In this document: positions 1-10,100 of the stretch, in pieces
Layout of the letters: the number at the start of each line of letters is the position of its first letter
Numbering within the stretch: the stretch's first letter is position 1
From: Lineus longissimus
Taxonomy: Eukaryota > Nemertea > Pilidiophora > Heteronemertea > Lineidae
Direction: 5' to 3'
Assembly: GCF_910592395.1 (NCBI RefSeq)
Contig: NC_088309.1
Span: 10,914,501 to 10,978,500 of the forward strand
Length of the DNA stretch: 64,000 nucleotides
Made by a program: the position numbers and the translations under genes
Notes under the pieces: model-generated
Told to the model about the DNA's origin: nothing
What the model saw: the letters and a program-made list of their open reading frames with translations, nothing else
The model's database searches: none

Positions 1-349
1 GTTCTGCCAAGCGTGGTGTGGGTACTAATTACCCTGCAACTGTCGCAACCAATCGACCCTACAGTAGAGATGGAGATGTGCAATTGCGCAACGAGAGCCT
101 CGGTCTGGGTACCAGGGTAGTCGTAAGTCGGTCAATCGAAATGAGAAACCGTTCCGAATCCGGAGAGTATTGGTACTCATGGCAATGTGGTCGGCAACCA
201 GGATTCCACTGTCATCATAGGCGTGCCTTAGTTGTTCTTCGTTAGTGCTAAGCTTGGACTAATTATAGAATGTTTTGAAATAAGCGAGAACAGGTGTCAT
301 TCGACTTTAGAACATTGCTTTAAAAAATTCATTATTTCACTCTTTCCAG
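1..349. other. Unassigned sequence, probably intron of the zinc-finger gene
   Basis: This stretch precedes a clear splice acceptor (pyrimidine tract and AG at 348-349). A short open frame covers 18-245, but I see no splice, start or domain evidence for coding. It is most simply the last intron of the gene whose final exon begins at 350. Confidence 0.4.
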
Positions 350-1238
350 CGATGCTGATTCTTCGATAACCGGAACGAAGAGGCGCCTCGCGTTTGGCTC
401 GGGCAAAACCAGATCCAAAAAGCTGCCGTCCTTTGCCACATTCTTCAGCGATTTCTATCCTGCAGATACGCCGAAGTTCGACCTTATTTTCGGCGAAGAT
501 GAGAGACGAGAATTGCAAAACGATATCGTGGATACGACTGAGGAAAGCTCACAGACACTAAAGACATACTTTGACGAGACCACGTCTGACACGTGGGAAG
601 TGGATGATGAATCCCCGCCAAAGAATATCCTCCCCGTTAACGCCGAGTCAGCTATTGATGCATCCCAGAGAACTTCGGAGTGGGTTACGTCCGTTACAAT
701 GAGTTTTCGTGCATGCCTCATCGAACCGTATCCCAATCTGTCGTCAGTCCGTAAAACGTCCAAGTTGTCGGCTGTCCCGGTAATTCCCAAGAACGACACG
801 AGAAGAGCCAGTTACAACTTCCATGGTCTTGTGATGAGCGGTCGTAAAGAGAAACAAGAGAACATGTCGTACCAATGCCGCATCTGCCGCCGTGACTTCA
901 CCAGCCGAATAGGTCTCCAGAATCACTCCCGTGTGCACAGCGTCCAAGGGAATCAATACGAGTGCAAGAAATGCCAGACGATTTTCGCCACGAAGACGAA
1001 GCTCACTGCCCACCTGAAGCTCCACCGACCACTCCCCTACTCCCACTGTAGCAAGTGCGAGAACCCGTTAACCATGTCTGATGAGCACGGACTTCAACCA
1101 CATTTTTGTCCTATCTGCGGCTTGTCGTTCGTCGCGAAAGATTGTCTTCTACAGCATATCAATCATCTTCATCCACAGTATTGTCCGCTATGTGCTGTCC
1201 CGATCGCGTGGTTAGGCCCGCATAAACATACAAACTAA
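350..1238 (+). CDS. C2H2 zinc-finger protein, terminal exon (partial gene)
   Basis: The frame is open from a splice acceptor at 348-349 to a TAA stop at 1236-1238, so this is a last coding exon with the rest of the gene left of the window. The N-terminal part (about 170 residues) is low-complexity, Ser/Thr/Asp-rich and unrecognised. The C-terminal third holds C2H2 zinc fingers: one at about 868-936 (CRIC...HSRVH), one at about 955-1023 (CKKC...HLKLH) and one at about 1105-1173 (CPIC...HINHLH). A CSKC pair lies between fingers 2 and 3, and an incomplete CPLC...HKH motif sits at the very end. Such proteins usually bind DNA in the nucleus, but no target or orthologue can be named. The first ATG in frame is internal, so an ATG start inside this exon is unlikely. 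Confidence 0.75.
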
Positions 1239-1406
1239 CATTTTTATCACGATTTCATATACTGTTTGAGAGCGAGTTATCCGACCAGATACGGTTCGCT
1301 TGTTCTGTCGTACAGGTCCCTGCATGCATTGAACAATATCTTAGATTCTGATATCATGACCATGTACTGCCATTTGTTTGTGTTCATACCAATTATTTTA
1401 GCTCCA

Positions 1407-1479
1407 AATAAAGTATTATGGCGTCTGCACAGTAGTACTACATGTTCCTTTAGTAGAGAATGTGCAATGTATCAATAAA
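1407..1479 (+). promoter_or_regulatory. Polyadenylation signals of the zinc-finger gene
   Basis: Two AATAAA hexamers lie at 1407-1412 and 1474-1479, about 170 and 240 bases after the stop codon. This is the expected place for 3' end processing on this strand. Confidence 0.6.
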
Positions 1480-1758
1480 AATGAAACGCCTTAAAAATTG
1501 ACTGCATTTGTTTGTATGTTTTTGGGCTTCAGGTATATTTGGCGATGGATTTCCATGAAGGCACCAGCTGAGAAATCATTCACCTGTGACGTGAATCATT
1601 GCCTGACTGTTAACTTGGAGCAGGAATGAGTAACCGGTTAAGGCAAAGTTGAAGAAAGTTACACTGGGAGTAAAAAATAAATTTTTTTATAACGCTGCGT
1701 TCGATACTACTCAATTGTAAACTGCTGCATTCTTAACTGCGATAAAAAATATTCAATC
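1480..1758. other. Intergenic spacer, nothing recognised
   Basis: AT-rich sequence between the zinc-finger 3' end and the tRNA. I see no coding potential or repeat. Confidence 0.5.
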
Positions 1759-1763
1759 AAAAA
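1759..1763 (-). terminator. RNA polymerase III T-run terminator of tRNA-Leu
   Basis: Five As on the + strand give TTTTT a few bases after the tRNA 3' end on the - strand, the usual pol III stop. Confidence 0.7.
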
Positions 1764-1766
1764 GTT

Positions 1767-1848
1767 TGGCAGCGGTGGGATTCGAACCCACGCCTCCGAG
1801 GAGACTGGTGCCTTAAACCAGCGCCTTAGACCGCTCGGCCACGCTACC
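1767..1848 (-). tRNA. tRNA-Leu (anticodon AAG)
   Basis: Read on the - strand this is an intact 82-nt class II tRNA. The acceptor stem GGTAGCG pairs with CGCTGCC, with A as the discriminator base. The D arm is normal and the anticodon stem CTGGT/ACCAG closes the loop TTAAGGC, giving anticodon AAG (Leu, CUU codons). A variable arm is present, and the T stem GTGGG/CCCAC encloses TTCGAAT. The internal A and B boxes are intact, there is no intron, and a T5 terminator follows. Confidence 0.95.
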
Positions 1849-2454
1849 ATCATGGCCTTCTGTAACCTTCCCTCGGTTAAAACAGTCAAATTGATGATTT
1901 TGGTCAAGTGTGATACCTTGTGGGAATGGTCATCTGTTGATTACTGACTGCTTATTCGTATTGTGTTAATCAGTTTAGGTAATACACCCAGGAGAATCAC
2001 TTCCCCAGACTACCGAGAATCGGGCAGGCCGTCCAACTCGCCGAGCTAGCCTGCCGTGGGAAATAATGTCGATGTTTTCACCTGGTAATAAGGTTCGTCA
2101 AGCACGAAGTGCATCAAAAATAGAAAACATGCACGACAGGTTGATCCTGAGGAGAGCAAGCAAATCGCTGAGCTTGAATAAACACTGATTTGTTTGTGCT
2201 GAAAAGGAACGGGGTGGTTCATAACCTGAAAAAAATTAATGCATATGATATCCACTGGTACCACCAGTTACCAGATTTGTTTTGTAAATTTACCAACGAG
2301 CGCACGCATTGGCTGACGAAGCAGACATTTTTCCAGGCACCAATGCTCAGTAAGTCGGAGGGCCTGTCCTGAATACACAAGATTTTGATAAGAATCTCGG
2401 CAAGCTGGGGAATTAATTCTCAAGGGTGTCAGCTAATTTTGTTGGATAATTTTG
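1849..2454. other. Intergenic spacer, nothing recognised
   Basis: No credible coding frame, RNA or repeat, apart from a short GC-rich hairpin-forming stretch near 2020-2055 whose significance is unclear. Confidence 0.4.
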
Positions 2455-2520
2455 AAAGCCATTCGGTGGGAAAGCCGACTGGTCGTCCCGGAGGCGTGGG
2501 TTCGAATCCCACCGCTGCCA
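2455..2520 (+). pseudogene. tRNA-Leu pseudogene (3' half preserved)
   Basis: The 3' part (2491-2520) matches the variable and T arms plus the acceptor strand of the tRNA-Leu at 1767-1848, including the B box GGTTCGAATCC and the end CCGCTGCCA. The 5' half is scrambled and cannot form the acceptor, D or anticodon arms. It lies about 650 bases away in the opposite orientation, so it is probably a decayed local copy or a tRNA-derived element. Confidence 0.7.
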
Positions 2521-2542
2521 CAACTTTCTTTCTTCGAATCGC

Positions 2543-2638
2543 CGGTAAATTTTGAATGTTTTAATAGGCTATTTGTCGAATATTCTATTTCGGTAAATTT
2601 TAAATGTTTTAATAGGCTATTTGTCGAATATTCTATTT
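2543..2638. repeat. 48-bp tandem duplication
   Basis: Two nearly identical 48-bp units (2543-2590 and 2591-2638), each starting CGGTAAATTTT and ending TATTCTATTT, differ by about one base. They directly follow the tRNA pseudogene. Confidence 0.9.
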
Positions 2639-2759
2639 CGACCTTGGCAATAGCCCTACCTTAATTTTCAGATGTTTTTCCTTTTTTGGAAATTGGTGAA
2701 ACAATAAGTTCTGCTAGTTCGAACTACTACAGCTGGGTGTTTTTGATCCCTGTGACACT

Positions 2760-2830
2760 GGCGTATGAGGCCAGAACCAACTGATGGCTACATCATAACC
2801 AAGTCCTGGTTCGAATCCTGACCCTTAACC
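2760..2830 (+). repeat. Possible tRNA-derived (SINE-like) B-box remnant
   Basis: A B-box-like GGTTCGAATCC lies at about 2808-2818, but I cannot fold a complete tRNA around it. It may be a degenerate tRNA or SINE head. Support is weak. Confidence 0.3.
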
Positions 2831-4031
2831 TGACTGAAACTTGATACGGATTAGCCTCTAACATCATCAAACCTGTAAATTTCCATGGCAGGTACAGGTA
2901 TTTCTTTGAAAACGTTAATTTGGTATGTTACAGTACATTTGTACATGTAAGAGAGGAGACATAACCCGGGGAACATAGGACCCTGGGCACATAGGGGATG
3001 ATGTTATTTATGATGTTATTTATTTCCAAAATGTTCTTGTAATATTGTTTCAAACAGTTACATATATATATTAGTCCTCCCACCTGCCCCGACCACCTGC
3101 CTGACCCCACTGCATTGCTGCACATGTATATTTCATGTTAAATGGCCAATATTTAATACGCTGATATATGAATATTTATCGAATAATTCATTGTTTCGTT
3201 GTATATATACATGTACACAACATAATAGCTTGCGAAACACATTAAAAATCATATATATATATATATTGACATTCTGTTCGACCTCGCATTTCATGAAAGG
3301 GTGAAGGAAAGCGCACGCCGGCCGGTGTTTCATGCAGATAATATTGAGGACTTTACCAAAAACTTATAATTGTGATTTTGGATTTTATCTTCTAAAACTG
3401 TGGATATAACATTTGTTCTGTACTCTAGTTTAGGAAACACTCTTTTAATGGACAGAGAACACCTTATATAATGTAGGGTGCGTTCGAAAAAGGTAATAGT
3501 CCGGGAGCTGAACGACAAATGATTTGAATGTGTTGAGGGATAGAGTTCGCCTACCTGACCACAGAAACCCAATTGTTAAGTTTTTCCAGTGGTGGGTGTA
3601 GGAGATAGAGGGGTTAGAATTTTTGTTAATGGCTTCATCCCGGACTACAATATCCACTCCAATATCGAGACAACCCAATTGAAGGTGCCATTTGACAACT
3701 ACACATAGCGCAATCGAGGCGAATCGCAATGTATGCCCCCGCTCTGTCGTGGGCACCGGAGATGTTTCAGGCCTGTCACTAAACTGGTTCTGAAGTTACG
3801 GGGTGGATAAGGAAGATGGTGGCCATATTGAATTTAGCGTCGGGTTATAAATCGATAGGGAAGCTCCCTCACACTAGGCCATCACATCATAGAAGTTTCA
3901 GGTCTGTCACTCACTCATTTCCAGAGTTATGCGTCGGAATGCGAAAAACAAACGTTTGCCATGTGATTTTTTTAAAAAGGACACCCAAATGAAAACAGGT
4001 TTACACACTGCAAGCTGAAGCTAATACAAAT
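2831..4031. other. Upstream region of the giant gene
   Basis: AT-rich non-coding sequence with an (AT)n microsatellite at about 3250-3266 and no credible coding frame. The promoter and any 5' non-coding exon of the giant gene probably lie here, but I could not identify a core promoter. Confidence 0.35.
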
Positions 4032-4063
4032 TAATCTTTTCAGCCCCTAACTTCCGCTGAAAG
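4032..4063 (+). promoter_or_regulatory. Probable 5'UTR splice acceptor and start context
   Basis: A pyrimidine-rich tract ending TTTTCAG (AG at 4042-4043) is followed by a 20-base leader and an ATG in strong context (A at -3, G at +4). This suggests at least one upstream non-coding exon. Confidence 0.5.
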
Positions 4064-4130
4064 ATGGGTTTAGAATCATTAGTCGCCGTACTGGCGACTG
4101 CAGCCGTCCTTCAATCCCTTTCATTGGCAG
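4064..4130 (+). CDS. Exon 1: signal peptide
   Basis: This encodes 22 residues plus the first base of the next codon. MGLES is followed by a hydrophobic core (LVAVLATAAVL) and a small-residue region (SLSLA) that would suit signal peptidase. The donor GTAAGT at 4131 leaves a phase-1 intron, matching the phase-1 acceptors that follow. I chose this start because of its strong context, its secretory signal and its phase compatibility with the downstream exons. Confidence 0.8.
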
Positions 4131-7100
4131 GTAAGTCTTGTATATCTTCAACAAAGTGCAGTCAACAACCAGTATTTCATACTTCGTAATTTGTCCAGGG
4201 ACAGAATTCGACACTAATTCACCCAGTGCTTAAAATCAAATCGTCAGGCATTCATCATTCTTTCCTCACATTTTTACTGACACATCATAAAGTAACTTTC
4301 TGTAATGACGAGAAATTCTTTTGGCGGAACTAACCCTAGCTCAAAATTCGACACTTAGAAACACAGAACCAGAAAGTGCAGGTTTCAGATTGATTGCTGG
4401 CATTAGGGACTACACCGCCAAGAAGCAAAAAGGGTCAGACACGAAGTCATATGCGAAACATGTAAGGTAGAATGGGGTAGTTGTAGCCCCGGTTTAATTG
4501 TAGTTCCATAGCACGGCGACAGATGGCGCGTTCGATTTCTGTAATAGCAATCCCTATGGCGCATGCGTGATACACACTTTCTAACCTCCAACATTTACAA
4601 AACACTGGAGAGGTACTAACTGCAGCGGCACCTGTCGCCGGATCGACTAACAATGTCTTAAATGGCGTCCCTTTAATGTGATGCAGGCCAGCCGTCAATA
4701 AATTTAAACACGTGCGTAGGAGTTATTAATGTATTCCATGATGAATGGACTAATGCAAGTATCAATTCGTTTCTTGTACCCCCCCCCCCCCCCCTCCTCA
4801 AGGGTAGTTAAGCTATCACCACTAATCTTTGCCGATGCTGGAGTAGTATTTATTTTACCTTTAGTGAAAATTTGGCGAAGCTGGAAAGAATAAGGATGCT
4901 AATGTGTCGATGTCTTGTCGAACATACAGCCTTACCCAGTAAAATTAGTCCGGTTACTTTATATGGCGGTGATAACTGATATATTGTTGATGGTGATGTC
5001 TTGACGAAAGAAAAAGTAGCATTGGTGAAAAAAGGGTGATGCTTGAGCCTTAAGATGTCGTTATAGGGTGATAGGATGACGTACCCTTGAGGAGGGGGGG
5101 GGGGGGGTACAAGACACGAATTGATACTTGCATAAAAAGGTGTGGTTAATACCCAACAATGAGACAATACCACCAATTAATATTCATAGGTTTTAACTAT
5201 CAAGTACATATTTGGAGAGATTTTGAAAAAATATTTGCTGTTGCAAGTCTACAGATATAAAGAAATTATTTGATGAAAACATTAATTATGAATTTTGATA
5301 ATTTGGCAATAGTGGGCGTGTTTTGAGTTTTTCCTGCCAGTTGGCTGAAAAGAGTGGAAATATCAGTGTCTGTCCAATTTGTCGATTATCAAAAAATTTC
5401 GGTGGTCAACTACCAGTTTACTTTTCACCATTTACTTGCCCGACTGTCCGGAATATCATACCAAAATTTCAGATTCACAACCCCACGCAGTATTTGATGC
5501 GTCGCGGTCAAACATTGACAATTTAATTGTTAAAAGGCTTAAAAAATCAATGGTGGTCTTTTCTCCATTTACACTACATTTTGGGTCAATTTAGTGAAAA
5601 ATTTGAATGTGCTCAAATCACTCTAATTCATTTAGAATATTGTATTGCTGATGATTTAAGGTCAAAACAAGCTAAAATAATGAGAAAAAAAATTAATTTG
5701 ACCCCAATATGAGCCAAGCTAGCCTCGGTCTAAGTTTGGTTTCATTTTTACATGACTTATTGTGTTGCCATTCATTATGTAATTTCTTTGAAACAACTTA
5801 CGCCTTGATTCTGAAAGTTGTCCTAAGCAGCAAAGATATTCCTAAATCACATCCTAAATTTTCCGCTCCATAGATTGCTTATTCTGGCCAGGGCGGGTCT
5901 TTGAACTTGATGCTGTTGGCTGGAAAATCACGACTTCATGTCCTTTACGTCCTTTTTCGTCGCTTTTTGCACAGTTGTACCTCTCTTGGAAATGTCTCTC
6001 ATTTCTCAAAAAATTTCCAGATATCACTTTCCTTTGTTGGAGAGTTGTGGGATGTCATCTACATTAGGAAAATCAAGTTTGAAAAAATGCTCAAAATTTT
6101 AAACCCCCGATTTCTACCTTCATTGAGACAATACCACCAATGAATATTCATAGGTTGGAGGGTCCAGACCTATCAATTAGGAGCGAGTATGTTTTAAACT
6201 ATCAAGTACATATTTGGAGAGGTATTGAAAAAATATTTGCTGTAGCAAGTCTACAGATATAGAGCAATTATTTGATGAAACAAATTAAATTTTGAATTTT
6301 GCTAATTTGGCTGCTGCTGTTTTGAGATTTTTCTGCCAGTTGGCTGAAAAGAGTGGAAATATCAATGTCTGTCCAATTTGTCGATTATCAAAAAATTTCC
6401 GTGGTCAACTACCAGTTTTTCTTTTCATCATTTACTTGCCGGACTGTCCGGAATATCATCTCGAAAGATTTAGATCCACAACCCCACGCAGTATTGGATG
6501 CGTCTCGGTCAAACATTGACAATTTGACTGTTAAAAGGCTTAACAAATCAATGGTGGTCTTGTCTCCAATTGGCATGTTGGAAACTGGATGTCCGAAAAA
6601 GGGTTGTTTCCAACACCTTCTGATTGGCACTAAATTTGCTTGATGATAACGACTCATTCCAGCGAAATGATTCTTGCTACGGTCTAATTGAAAATAACCC
6701 ATTTATGGCTCAAAACTTACTATCTGTTACAATTCTGCTTAATCTATCATGTGACGCACGGTTGAATCTGGTCTCAAGCAAAAGTTTTTATGTCATTGAT
6801 GTAGTGCCTCTGAACTAAAAGCAAAAACAAGAAAATGAAACTTTTTTTGTTTATTAATCCATCTTTGTGGTGTTTTTCTATCATTTCCTTTTTTATTTCT
6901 GTTTTTTTTTCACACACCTATACAAGAATAATGCTATTCGACCCACGGTATTCGATAAAGCCATGCTAGTACAATGTATCTTGCTTTATCAACATCTGCA
7001 TGCTATTTGGACCGTTTTAGCTCAAGTGAGCGCAATCTTTGATTATTTAAGATGTCTTGCCCTGTCCAGCGCGAAGTTTGTGACATCTCAATAATTCAAC

Positions 7101-10100
7101 ATACACAATGTTAGGTATGTGGGCTACGCCTCACACGTTTACGGAGAGTGCTCCTATACATTTTCTGAGCACTTTTGTTTCAGTGATGGCGGGTGGTGGC
7201 TGCCCAAAGGGCTACACGATGCAGAAGGAACACGGACATGTAATATGTACCGAGACATTGAATTGTCCTACTGGATACGAAAAGGGAGAAGAAAATGGTG
7301 TACAAATCTGCACTCAAACAACAACGACGGGGGCCAAAGGCGTCGCGAAATGTCCAGCCGGGTACACGAGGACAGTGATGAATGGGGAAGTGGTTTGTGA
7401 GAGTACGGAAATCCAAAAGTGCCCTCCTGGGTACACGAAGACCACCCAAAACGGGAAACAGGTCTGCACATCAGATGTTACCGAGACAACTACCACGACC
7501 ACGGGTACGGCACTCTAATGCGAACCTCTTTTTCCTTCGAAGAGAAAAGTATCACAATTCTTACGTGGTGTCACCACCTCTAACCATCATGTACCGGTAC
7601 ACGCGTAGAAAATTGTTGTTGGATGATTTTGGGAGACTCCGGCAGAAACACATTTTGAGTGTCTTTGCGTGAGAAAAGTATCCAGTATATTCAAATGTGC
7701 TAAACCTAGGATTTTCATAGCAATCGTTACTAATCCTATCATACGTAAAATGGGAAGTTGTAAATTTTGAATGGTGTCCTATACAGGGGTTTTGTATCAG
7801 TAATGTGGATTCATCATAATCATTCTAAATTCAGAAACGGTGGAACCACATGAGAAAGCAACTACAGTCCAGGTACGAAATGTCGAACATGCGGTGAAAA
7901 CATCTAAGTGGAAGCATGCTCCGACCCTTATCAAGTATGCTGGCGTCAAGGAGACCGTGGTCGAGATAGGTAAGTGAGAAGTCCCCATTTGCCAGCCGCA
8001 GACATAGCGTTTGAGGATGTAGGGGCATAAAGGTGGTTATCAAGTGTCATCCATGAAAATTGTGTAGAGTAACATAGTGAATAATTATCTAGCCTTCAAT
8101 ATGGACAAATCGAATGTAGGTAAAATAGGTACAGGTAAATTAGGTACGGGTAAAACAGGTACGGTAAAATAGGTACAAGGTAAAATAGGTACGGGTAAAG
8201 TAGGTACAGGTAAATTAGGTATGGGTAAATTAGGTATGGGTAAAATTGATACTAGGAAAAATAGGTACTGGGTAAAATAGGTACACAAAAAAGAGAGACT
8301 AGGTAATATAAAGGTATGATCATATATTTTTATCATGATTCTTTTATTTCTGATTTTATCAATGCTTATTGAAAGAGTTTTCTTAATGATTACTTTTTAC
8401 CTTTTATGGGAAAAAAATCATGCACTTTAGATAAGTTTAAGTAAGTTCAATAGATTAATGCATTTTCATTTAACTGGGCCAAGTTTGTGCTGTAACTCAG
8501 AGGTCGTCATTTGTGTAAAAATAAATACATGCAGTCTCATTAAACTATATTTTGCCTTCGTTGTTACCACTTGTCGTTGTCACCAAAAAACTCTCAATTC
8601 AACATATAAAAAAAGCCAGGAACCCAACCCCAGACTTGAAACCTAAGAAGCCATACGATCATTAAAGAAGAACTTTTCCCCTCATGAGACATGGAAAATA
8701 TTGAGGCCATACCAAGCTGTTGGAAACCATACAAAAGCAGAAAAAAGCAGGTGCACTCTTGCTGTTCTACCAGACAAATCTAGTTTTCTAACAGCAATCA
8801 ATCATAGTTACTTAGCAACAGTTAATCATAATTAGTATTAGTTGGTAGTGATATCAGCACCAGCAAAAAACAACAATCACTAGAGAATTATTTCAATAAC
8901 AAGCATTAATTAGCACTCCAAGTAATTGATTAAAATTATCATAAAGTGAACCCTTTCAATAAGCTCAATTAGCATTGAAGAAGTGAAAAATTAAAAAAAT
9001 CTGGAAACTCAGATAAAATTTTGTGATTGACCCTATTTTACCTAGTTTCTCTTTTTTGTGTACCTATTTTACCCGGTACCTATTTTACCCGTACCTAATT
9101 TACTTGTACCTATTTTACCTGTACCTATTATACCGTACCTATTTTACCTGTACCTATTTTACCTGTACCTATTTTACCTGTACCTATTTTACTGGATACC
9201 GGACAAATCGCCTGTATAACGGATGTATAGCATACATGTACCTCCGTGCCAGTATGAAGCATTGAGCGTTGCTGTTCTAATGCATTTCACTTTAGCCTTA
9301 TTGTGCAAGGTTTTTGCCGAGGTTCACGAAATGGAAAAAAAAATTGTACTTGGCCACCTTCTAGCCATACTAAATTTCCAGCGGTATTACCACTTTTTTG
9401 CCTCACCTTCCGTTGTTTCTTTGAATGAATTCAGGAATTCTTCGAAAATGTTTTTTTTTACCTTTTTCCTTTTACACCATACTACTTGACAAGACGTAAA
9501 GCAACAAACCCACCCCGGCCTACCCAAACACTACCATTGAATTGAGAACAATTTCTGCATATTAAAAATTAAAACATATCCCTTCAGTCTAGCAAACAAA
9601 ACAACCCACCTGCTAGACTGAATAACTGATGATGATATATACAAAAATGTATCCTACAGACATTGTTCACATAGAATAAGGTAGAATGGGGTATTTGTAG
9701 ACCCGGTTATTTGAGGCCCCTGCGTTGTTTGATGCATGGGGATATCAATCAACATCATAGGCAGGGGCTACAATTAAACTGGGGCTACAAAAAAAACCCC
9801 AATCTATCTTACCAGATAGAGCGTGTAGCTTTTCAACATCCACCACCATTTTCCCCGATAGCTTTTAAATGGGCTTTTAACAATCAAAATAGATTTCATC
9901 AATTCATCGCAAGATTCCTATTGTTGAGGTATCCTCATCAGACGTACATGCAGAGATCGTGATGAAGAACTCTGGATACACACAGAGAAATACTCGCGTA
10001 ACTTTCGAGCCGAAGCCGAGGTATATAATTGACAAAGCCACTAACACTGTGTCGCCTCTGAACCAAAGGTGATGAGATCAAGCGAGGTCATAATTTTTAT

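Larger units (their letters stand above)
4131..7183 (+). other. Intron 1
   Basis: A 3.05-kb intron between GTAAGT (4131) and a TTTGTTTCAG acceptor (AG 7182-7183). It contains a MITE-like end, an inverted-repeat element and a duplicated 0.4-kb repeat, listed separately. I see no further phase-1 exon, though a very small one could be missed. Confidence 0.65.

Noticed and set aside
18-245. Short open frame at the window start
   Set aside because: No start context, domain or splice signals; most likely intron sequence.
4850-5176. Proline-rich open frame on the - strand
   Set aside because: It is an artefact of the homopolymer run in the inverted-repeat element.
7108-7518. Independent small gene starting at the ATG at 7,108
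   Set aside because: A strong splice acceptor at 7,183 and a phase-matched donor at 7,505 make 7184-7504 an internal exon. The signal-peptide exon at 4,064 supplies a better start.
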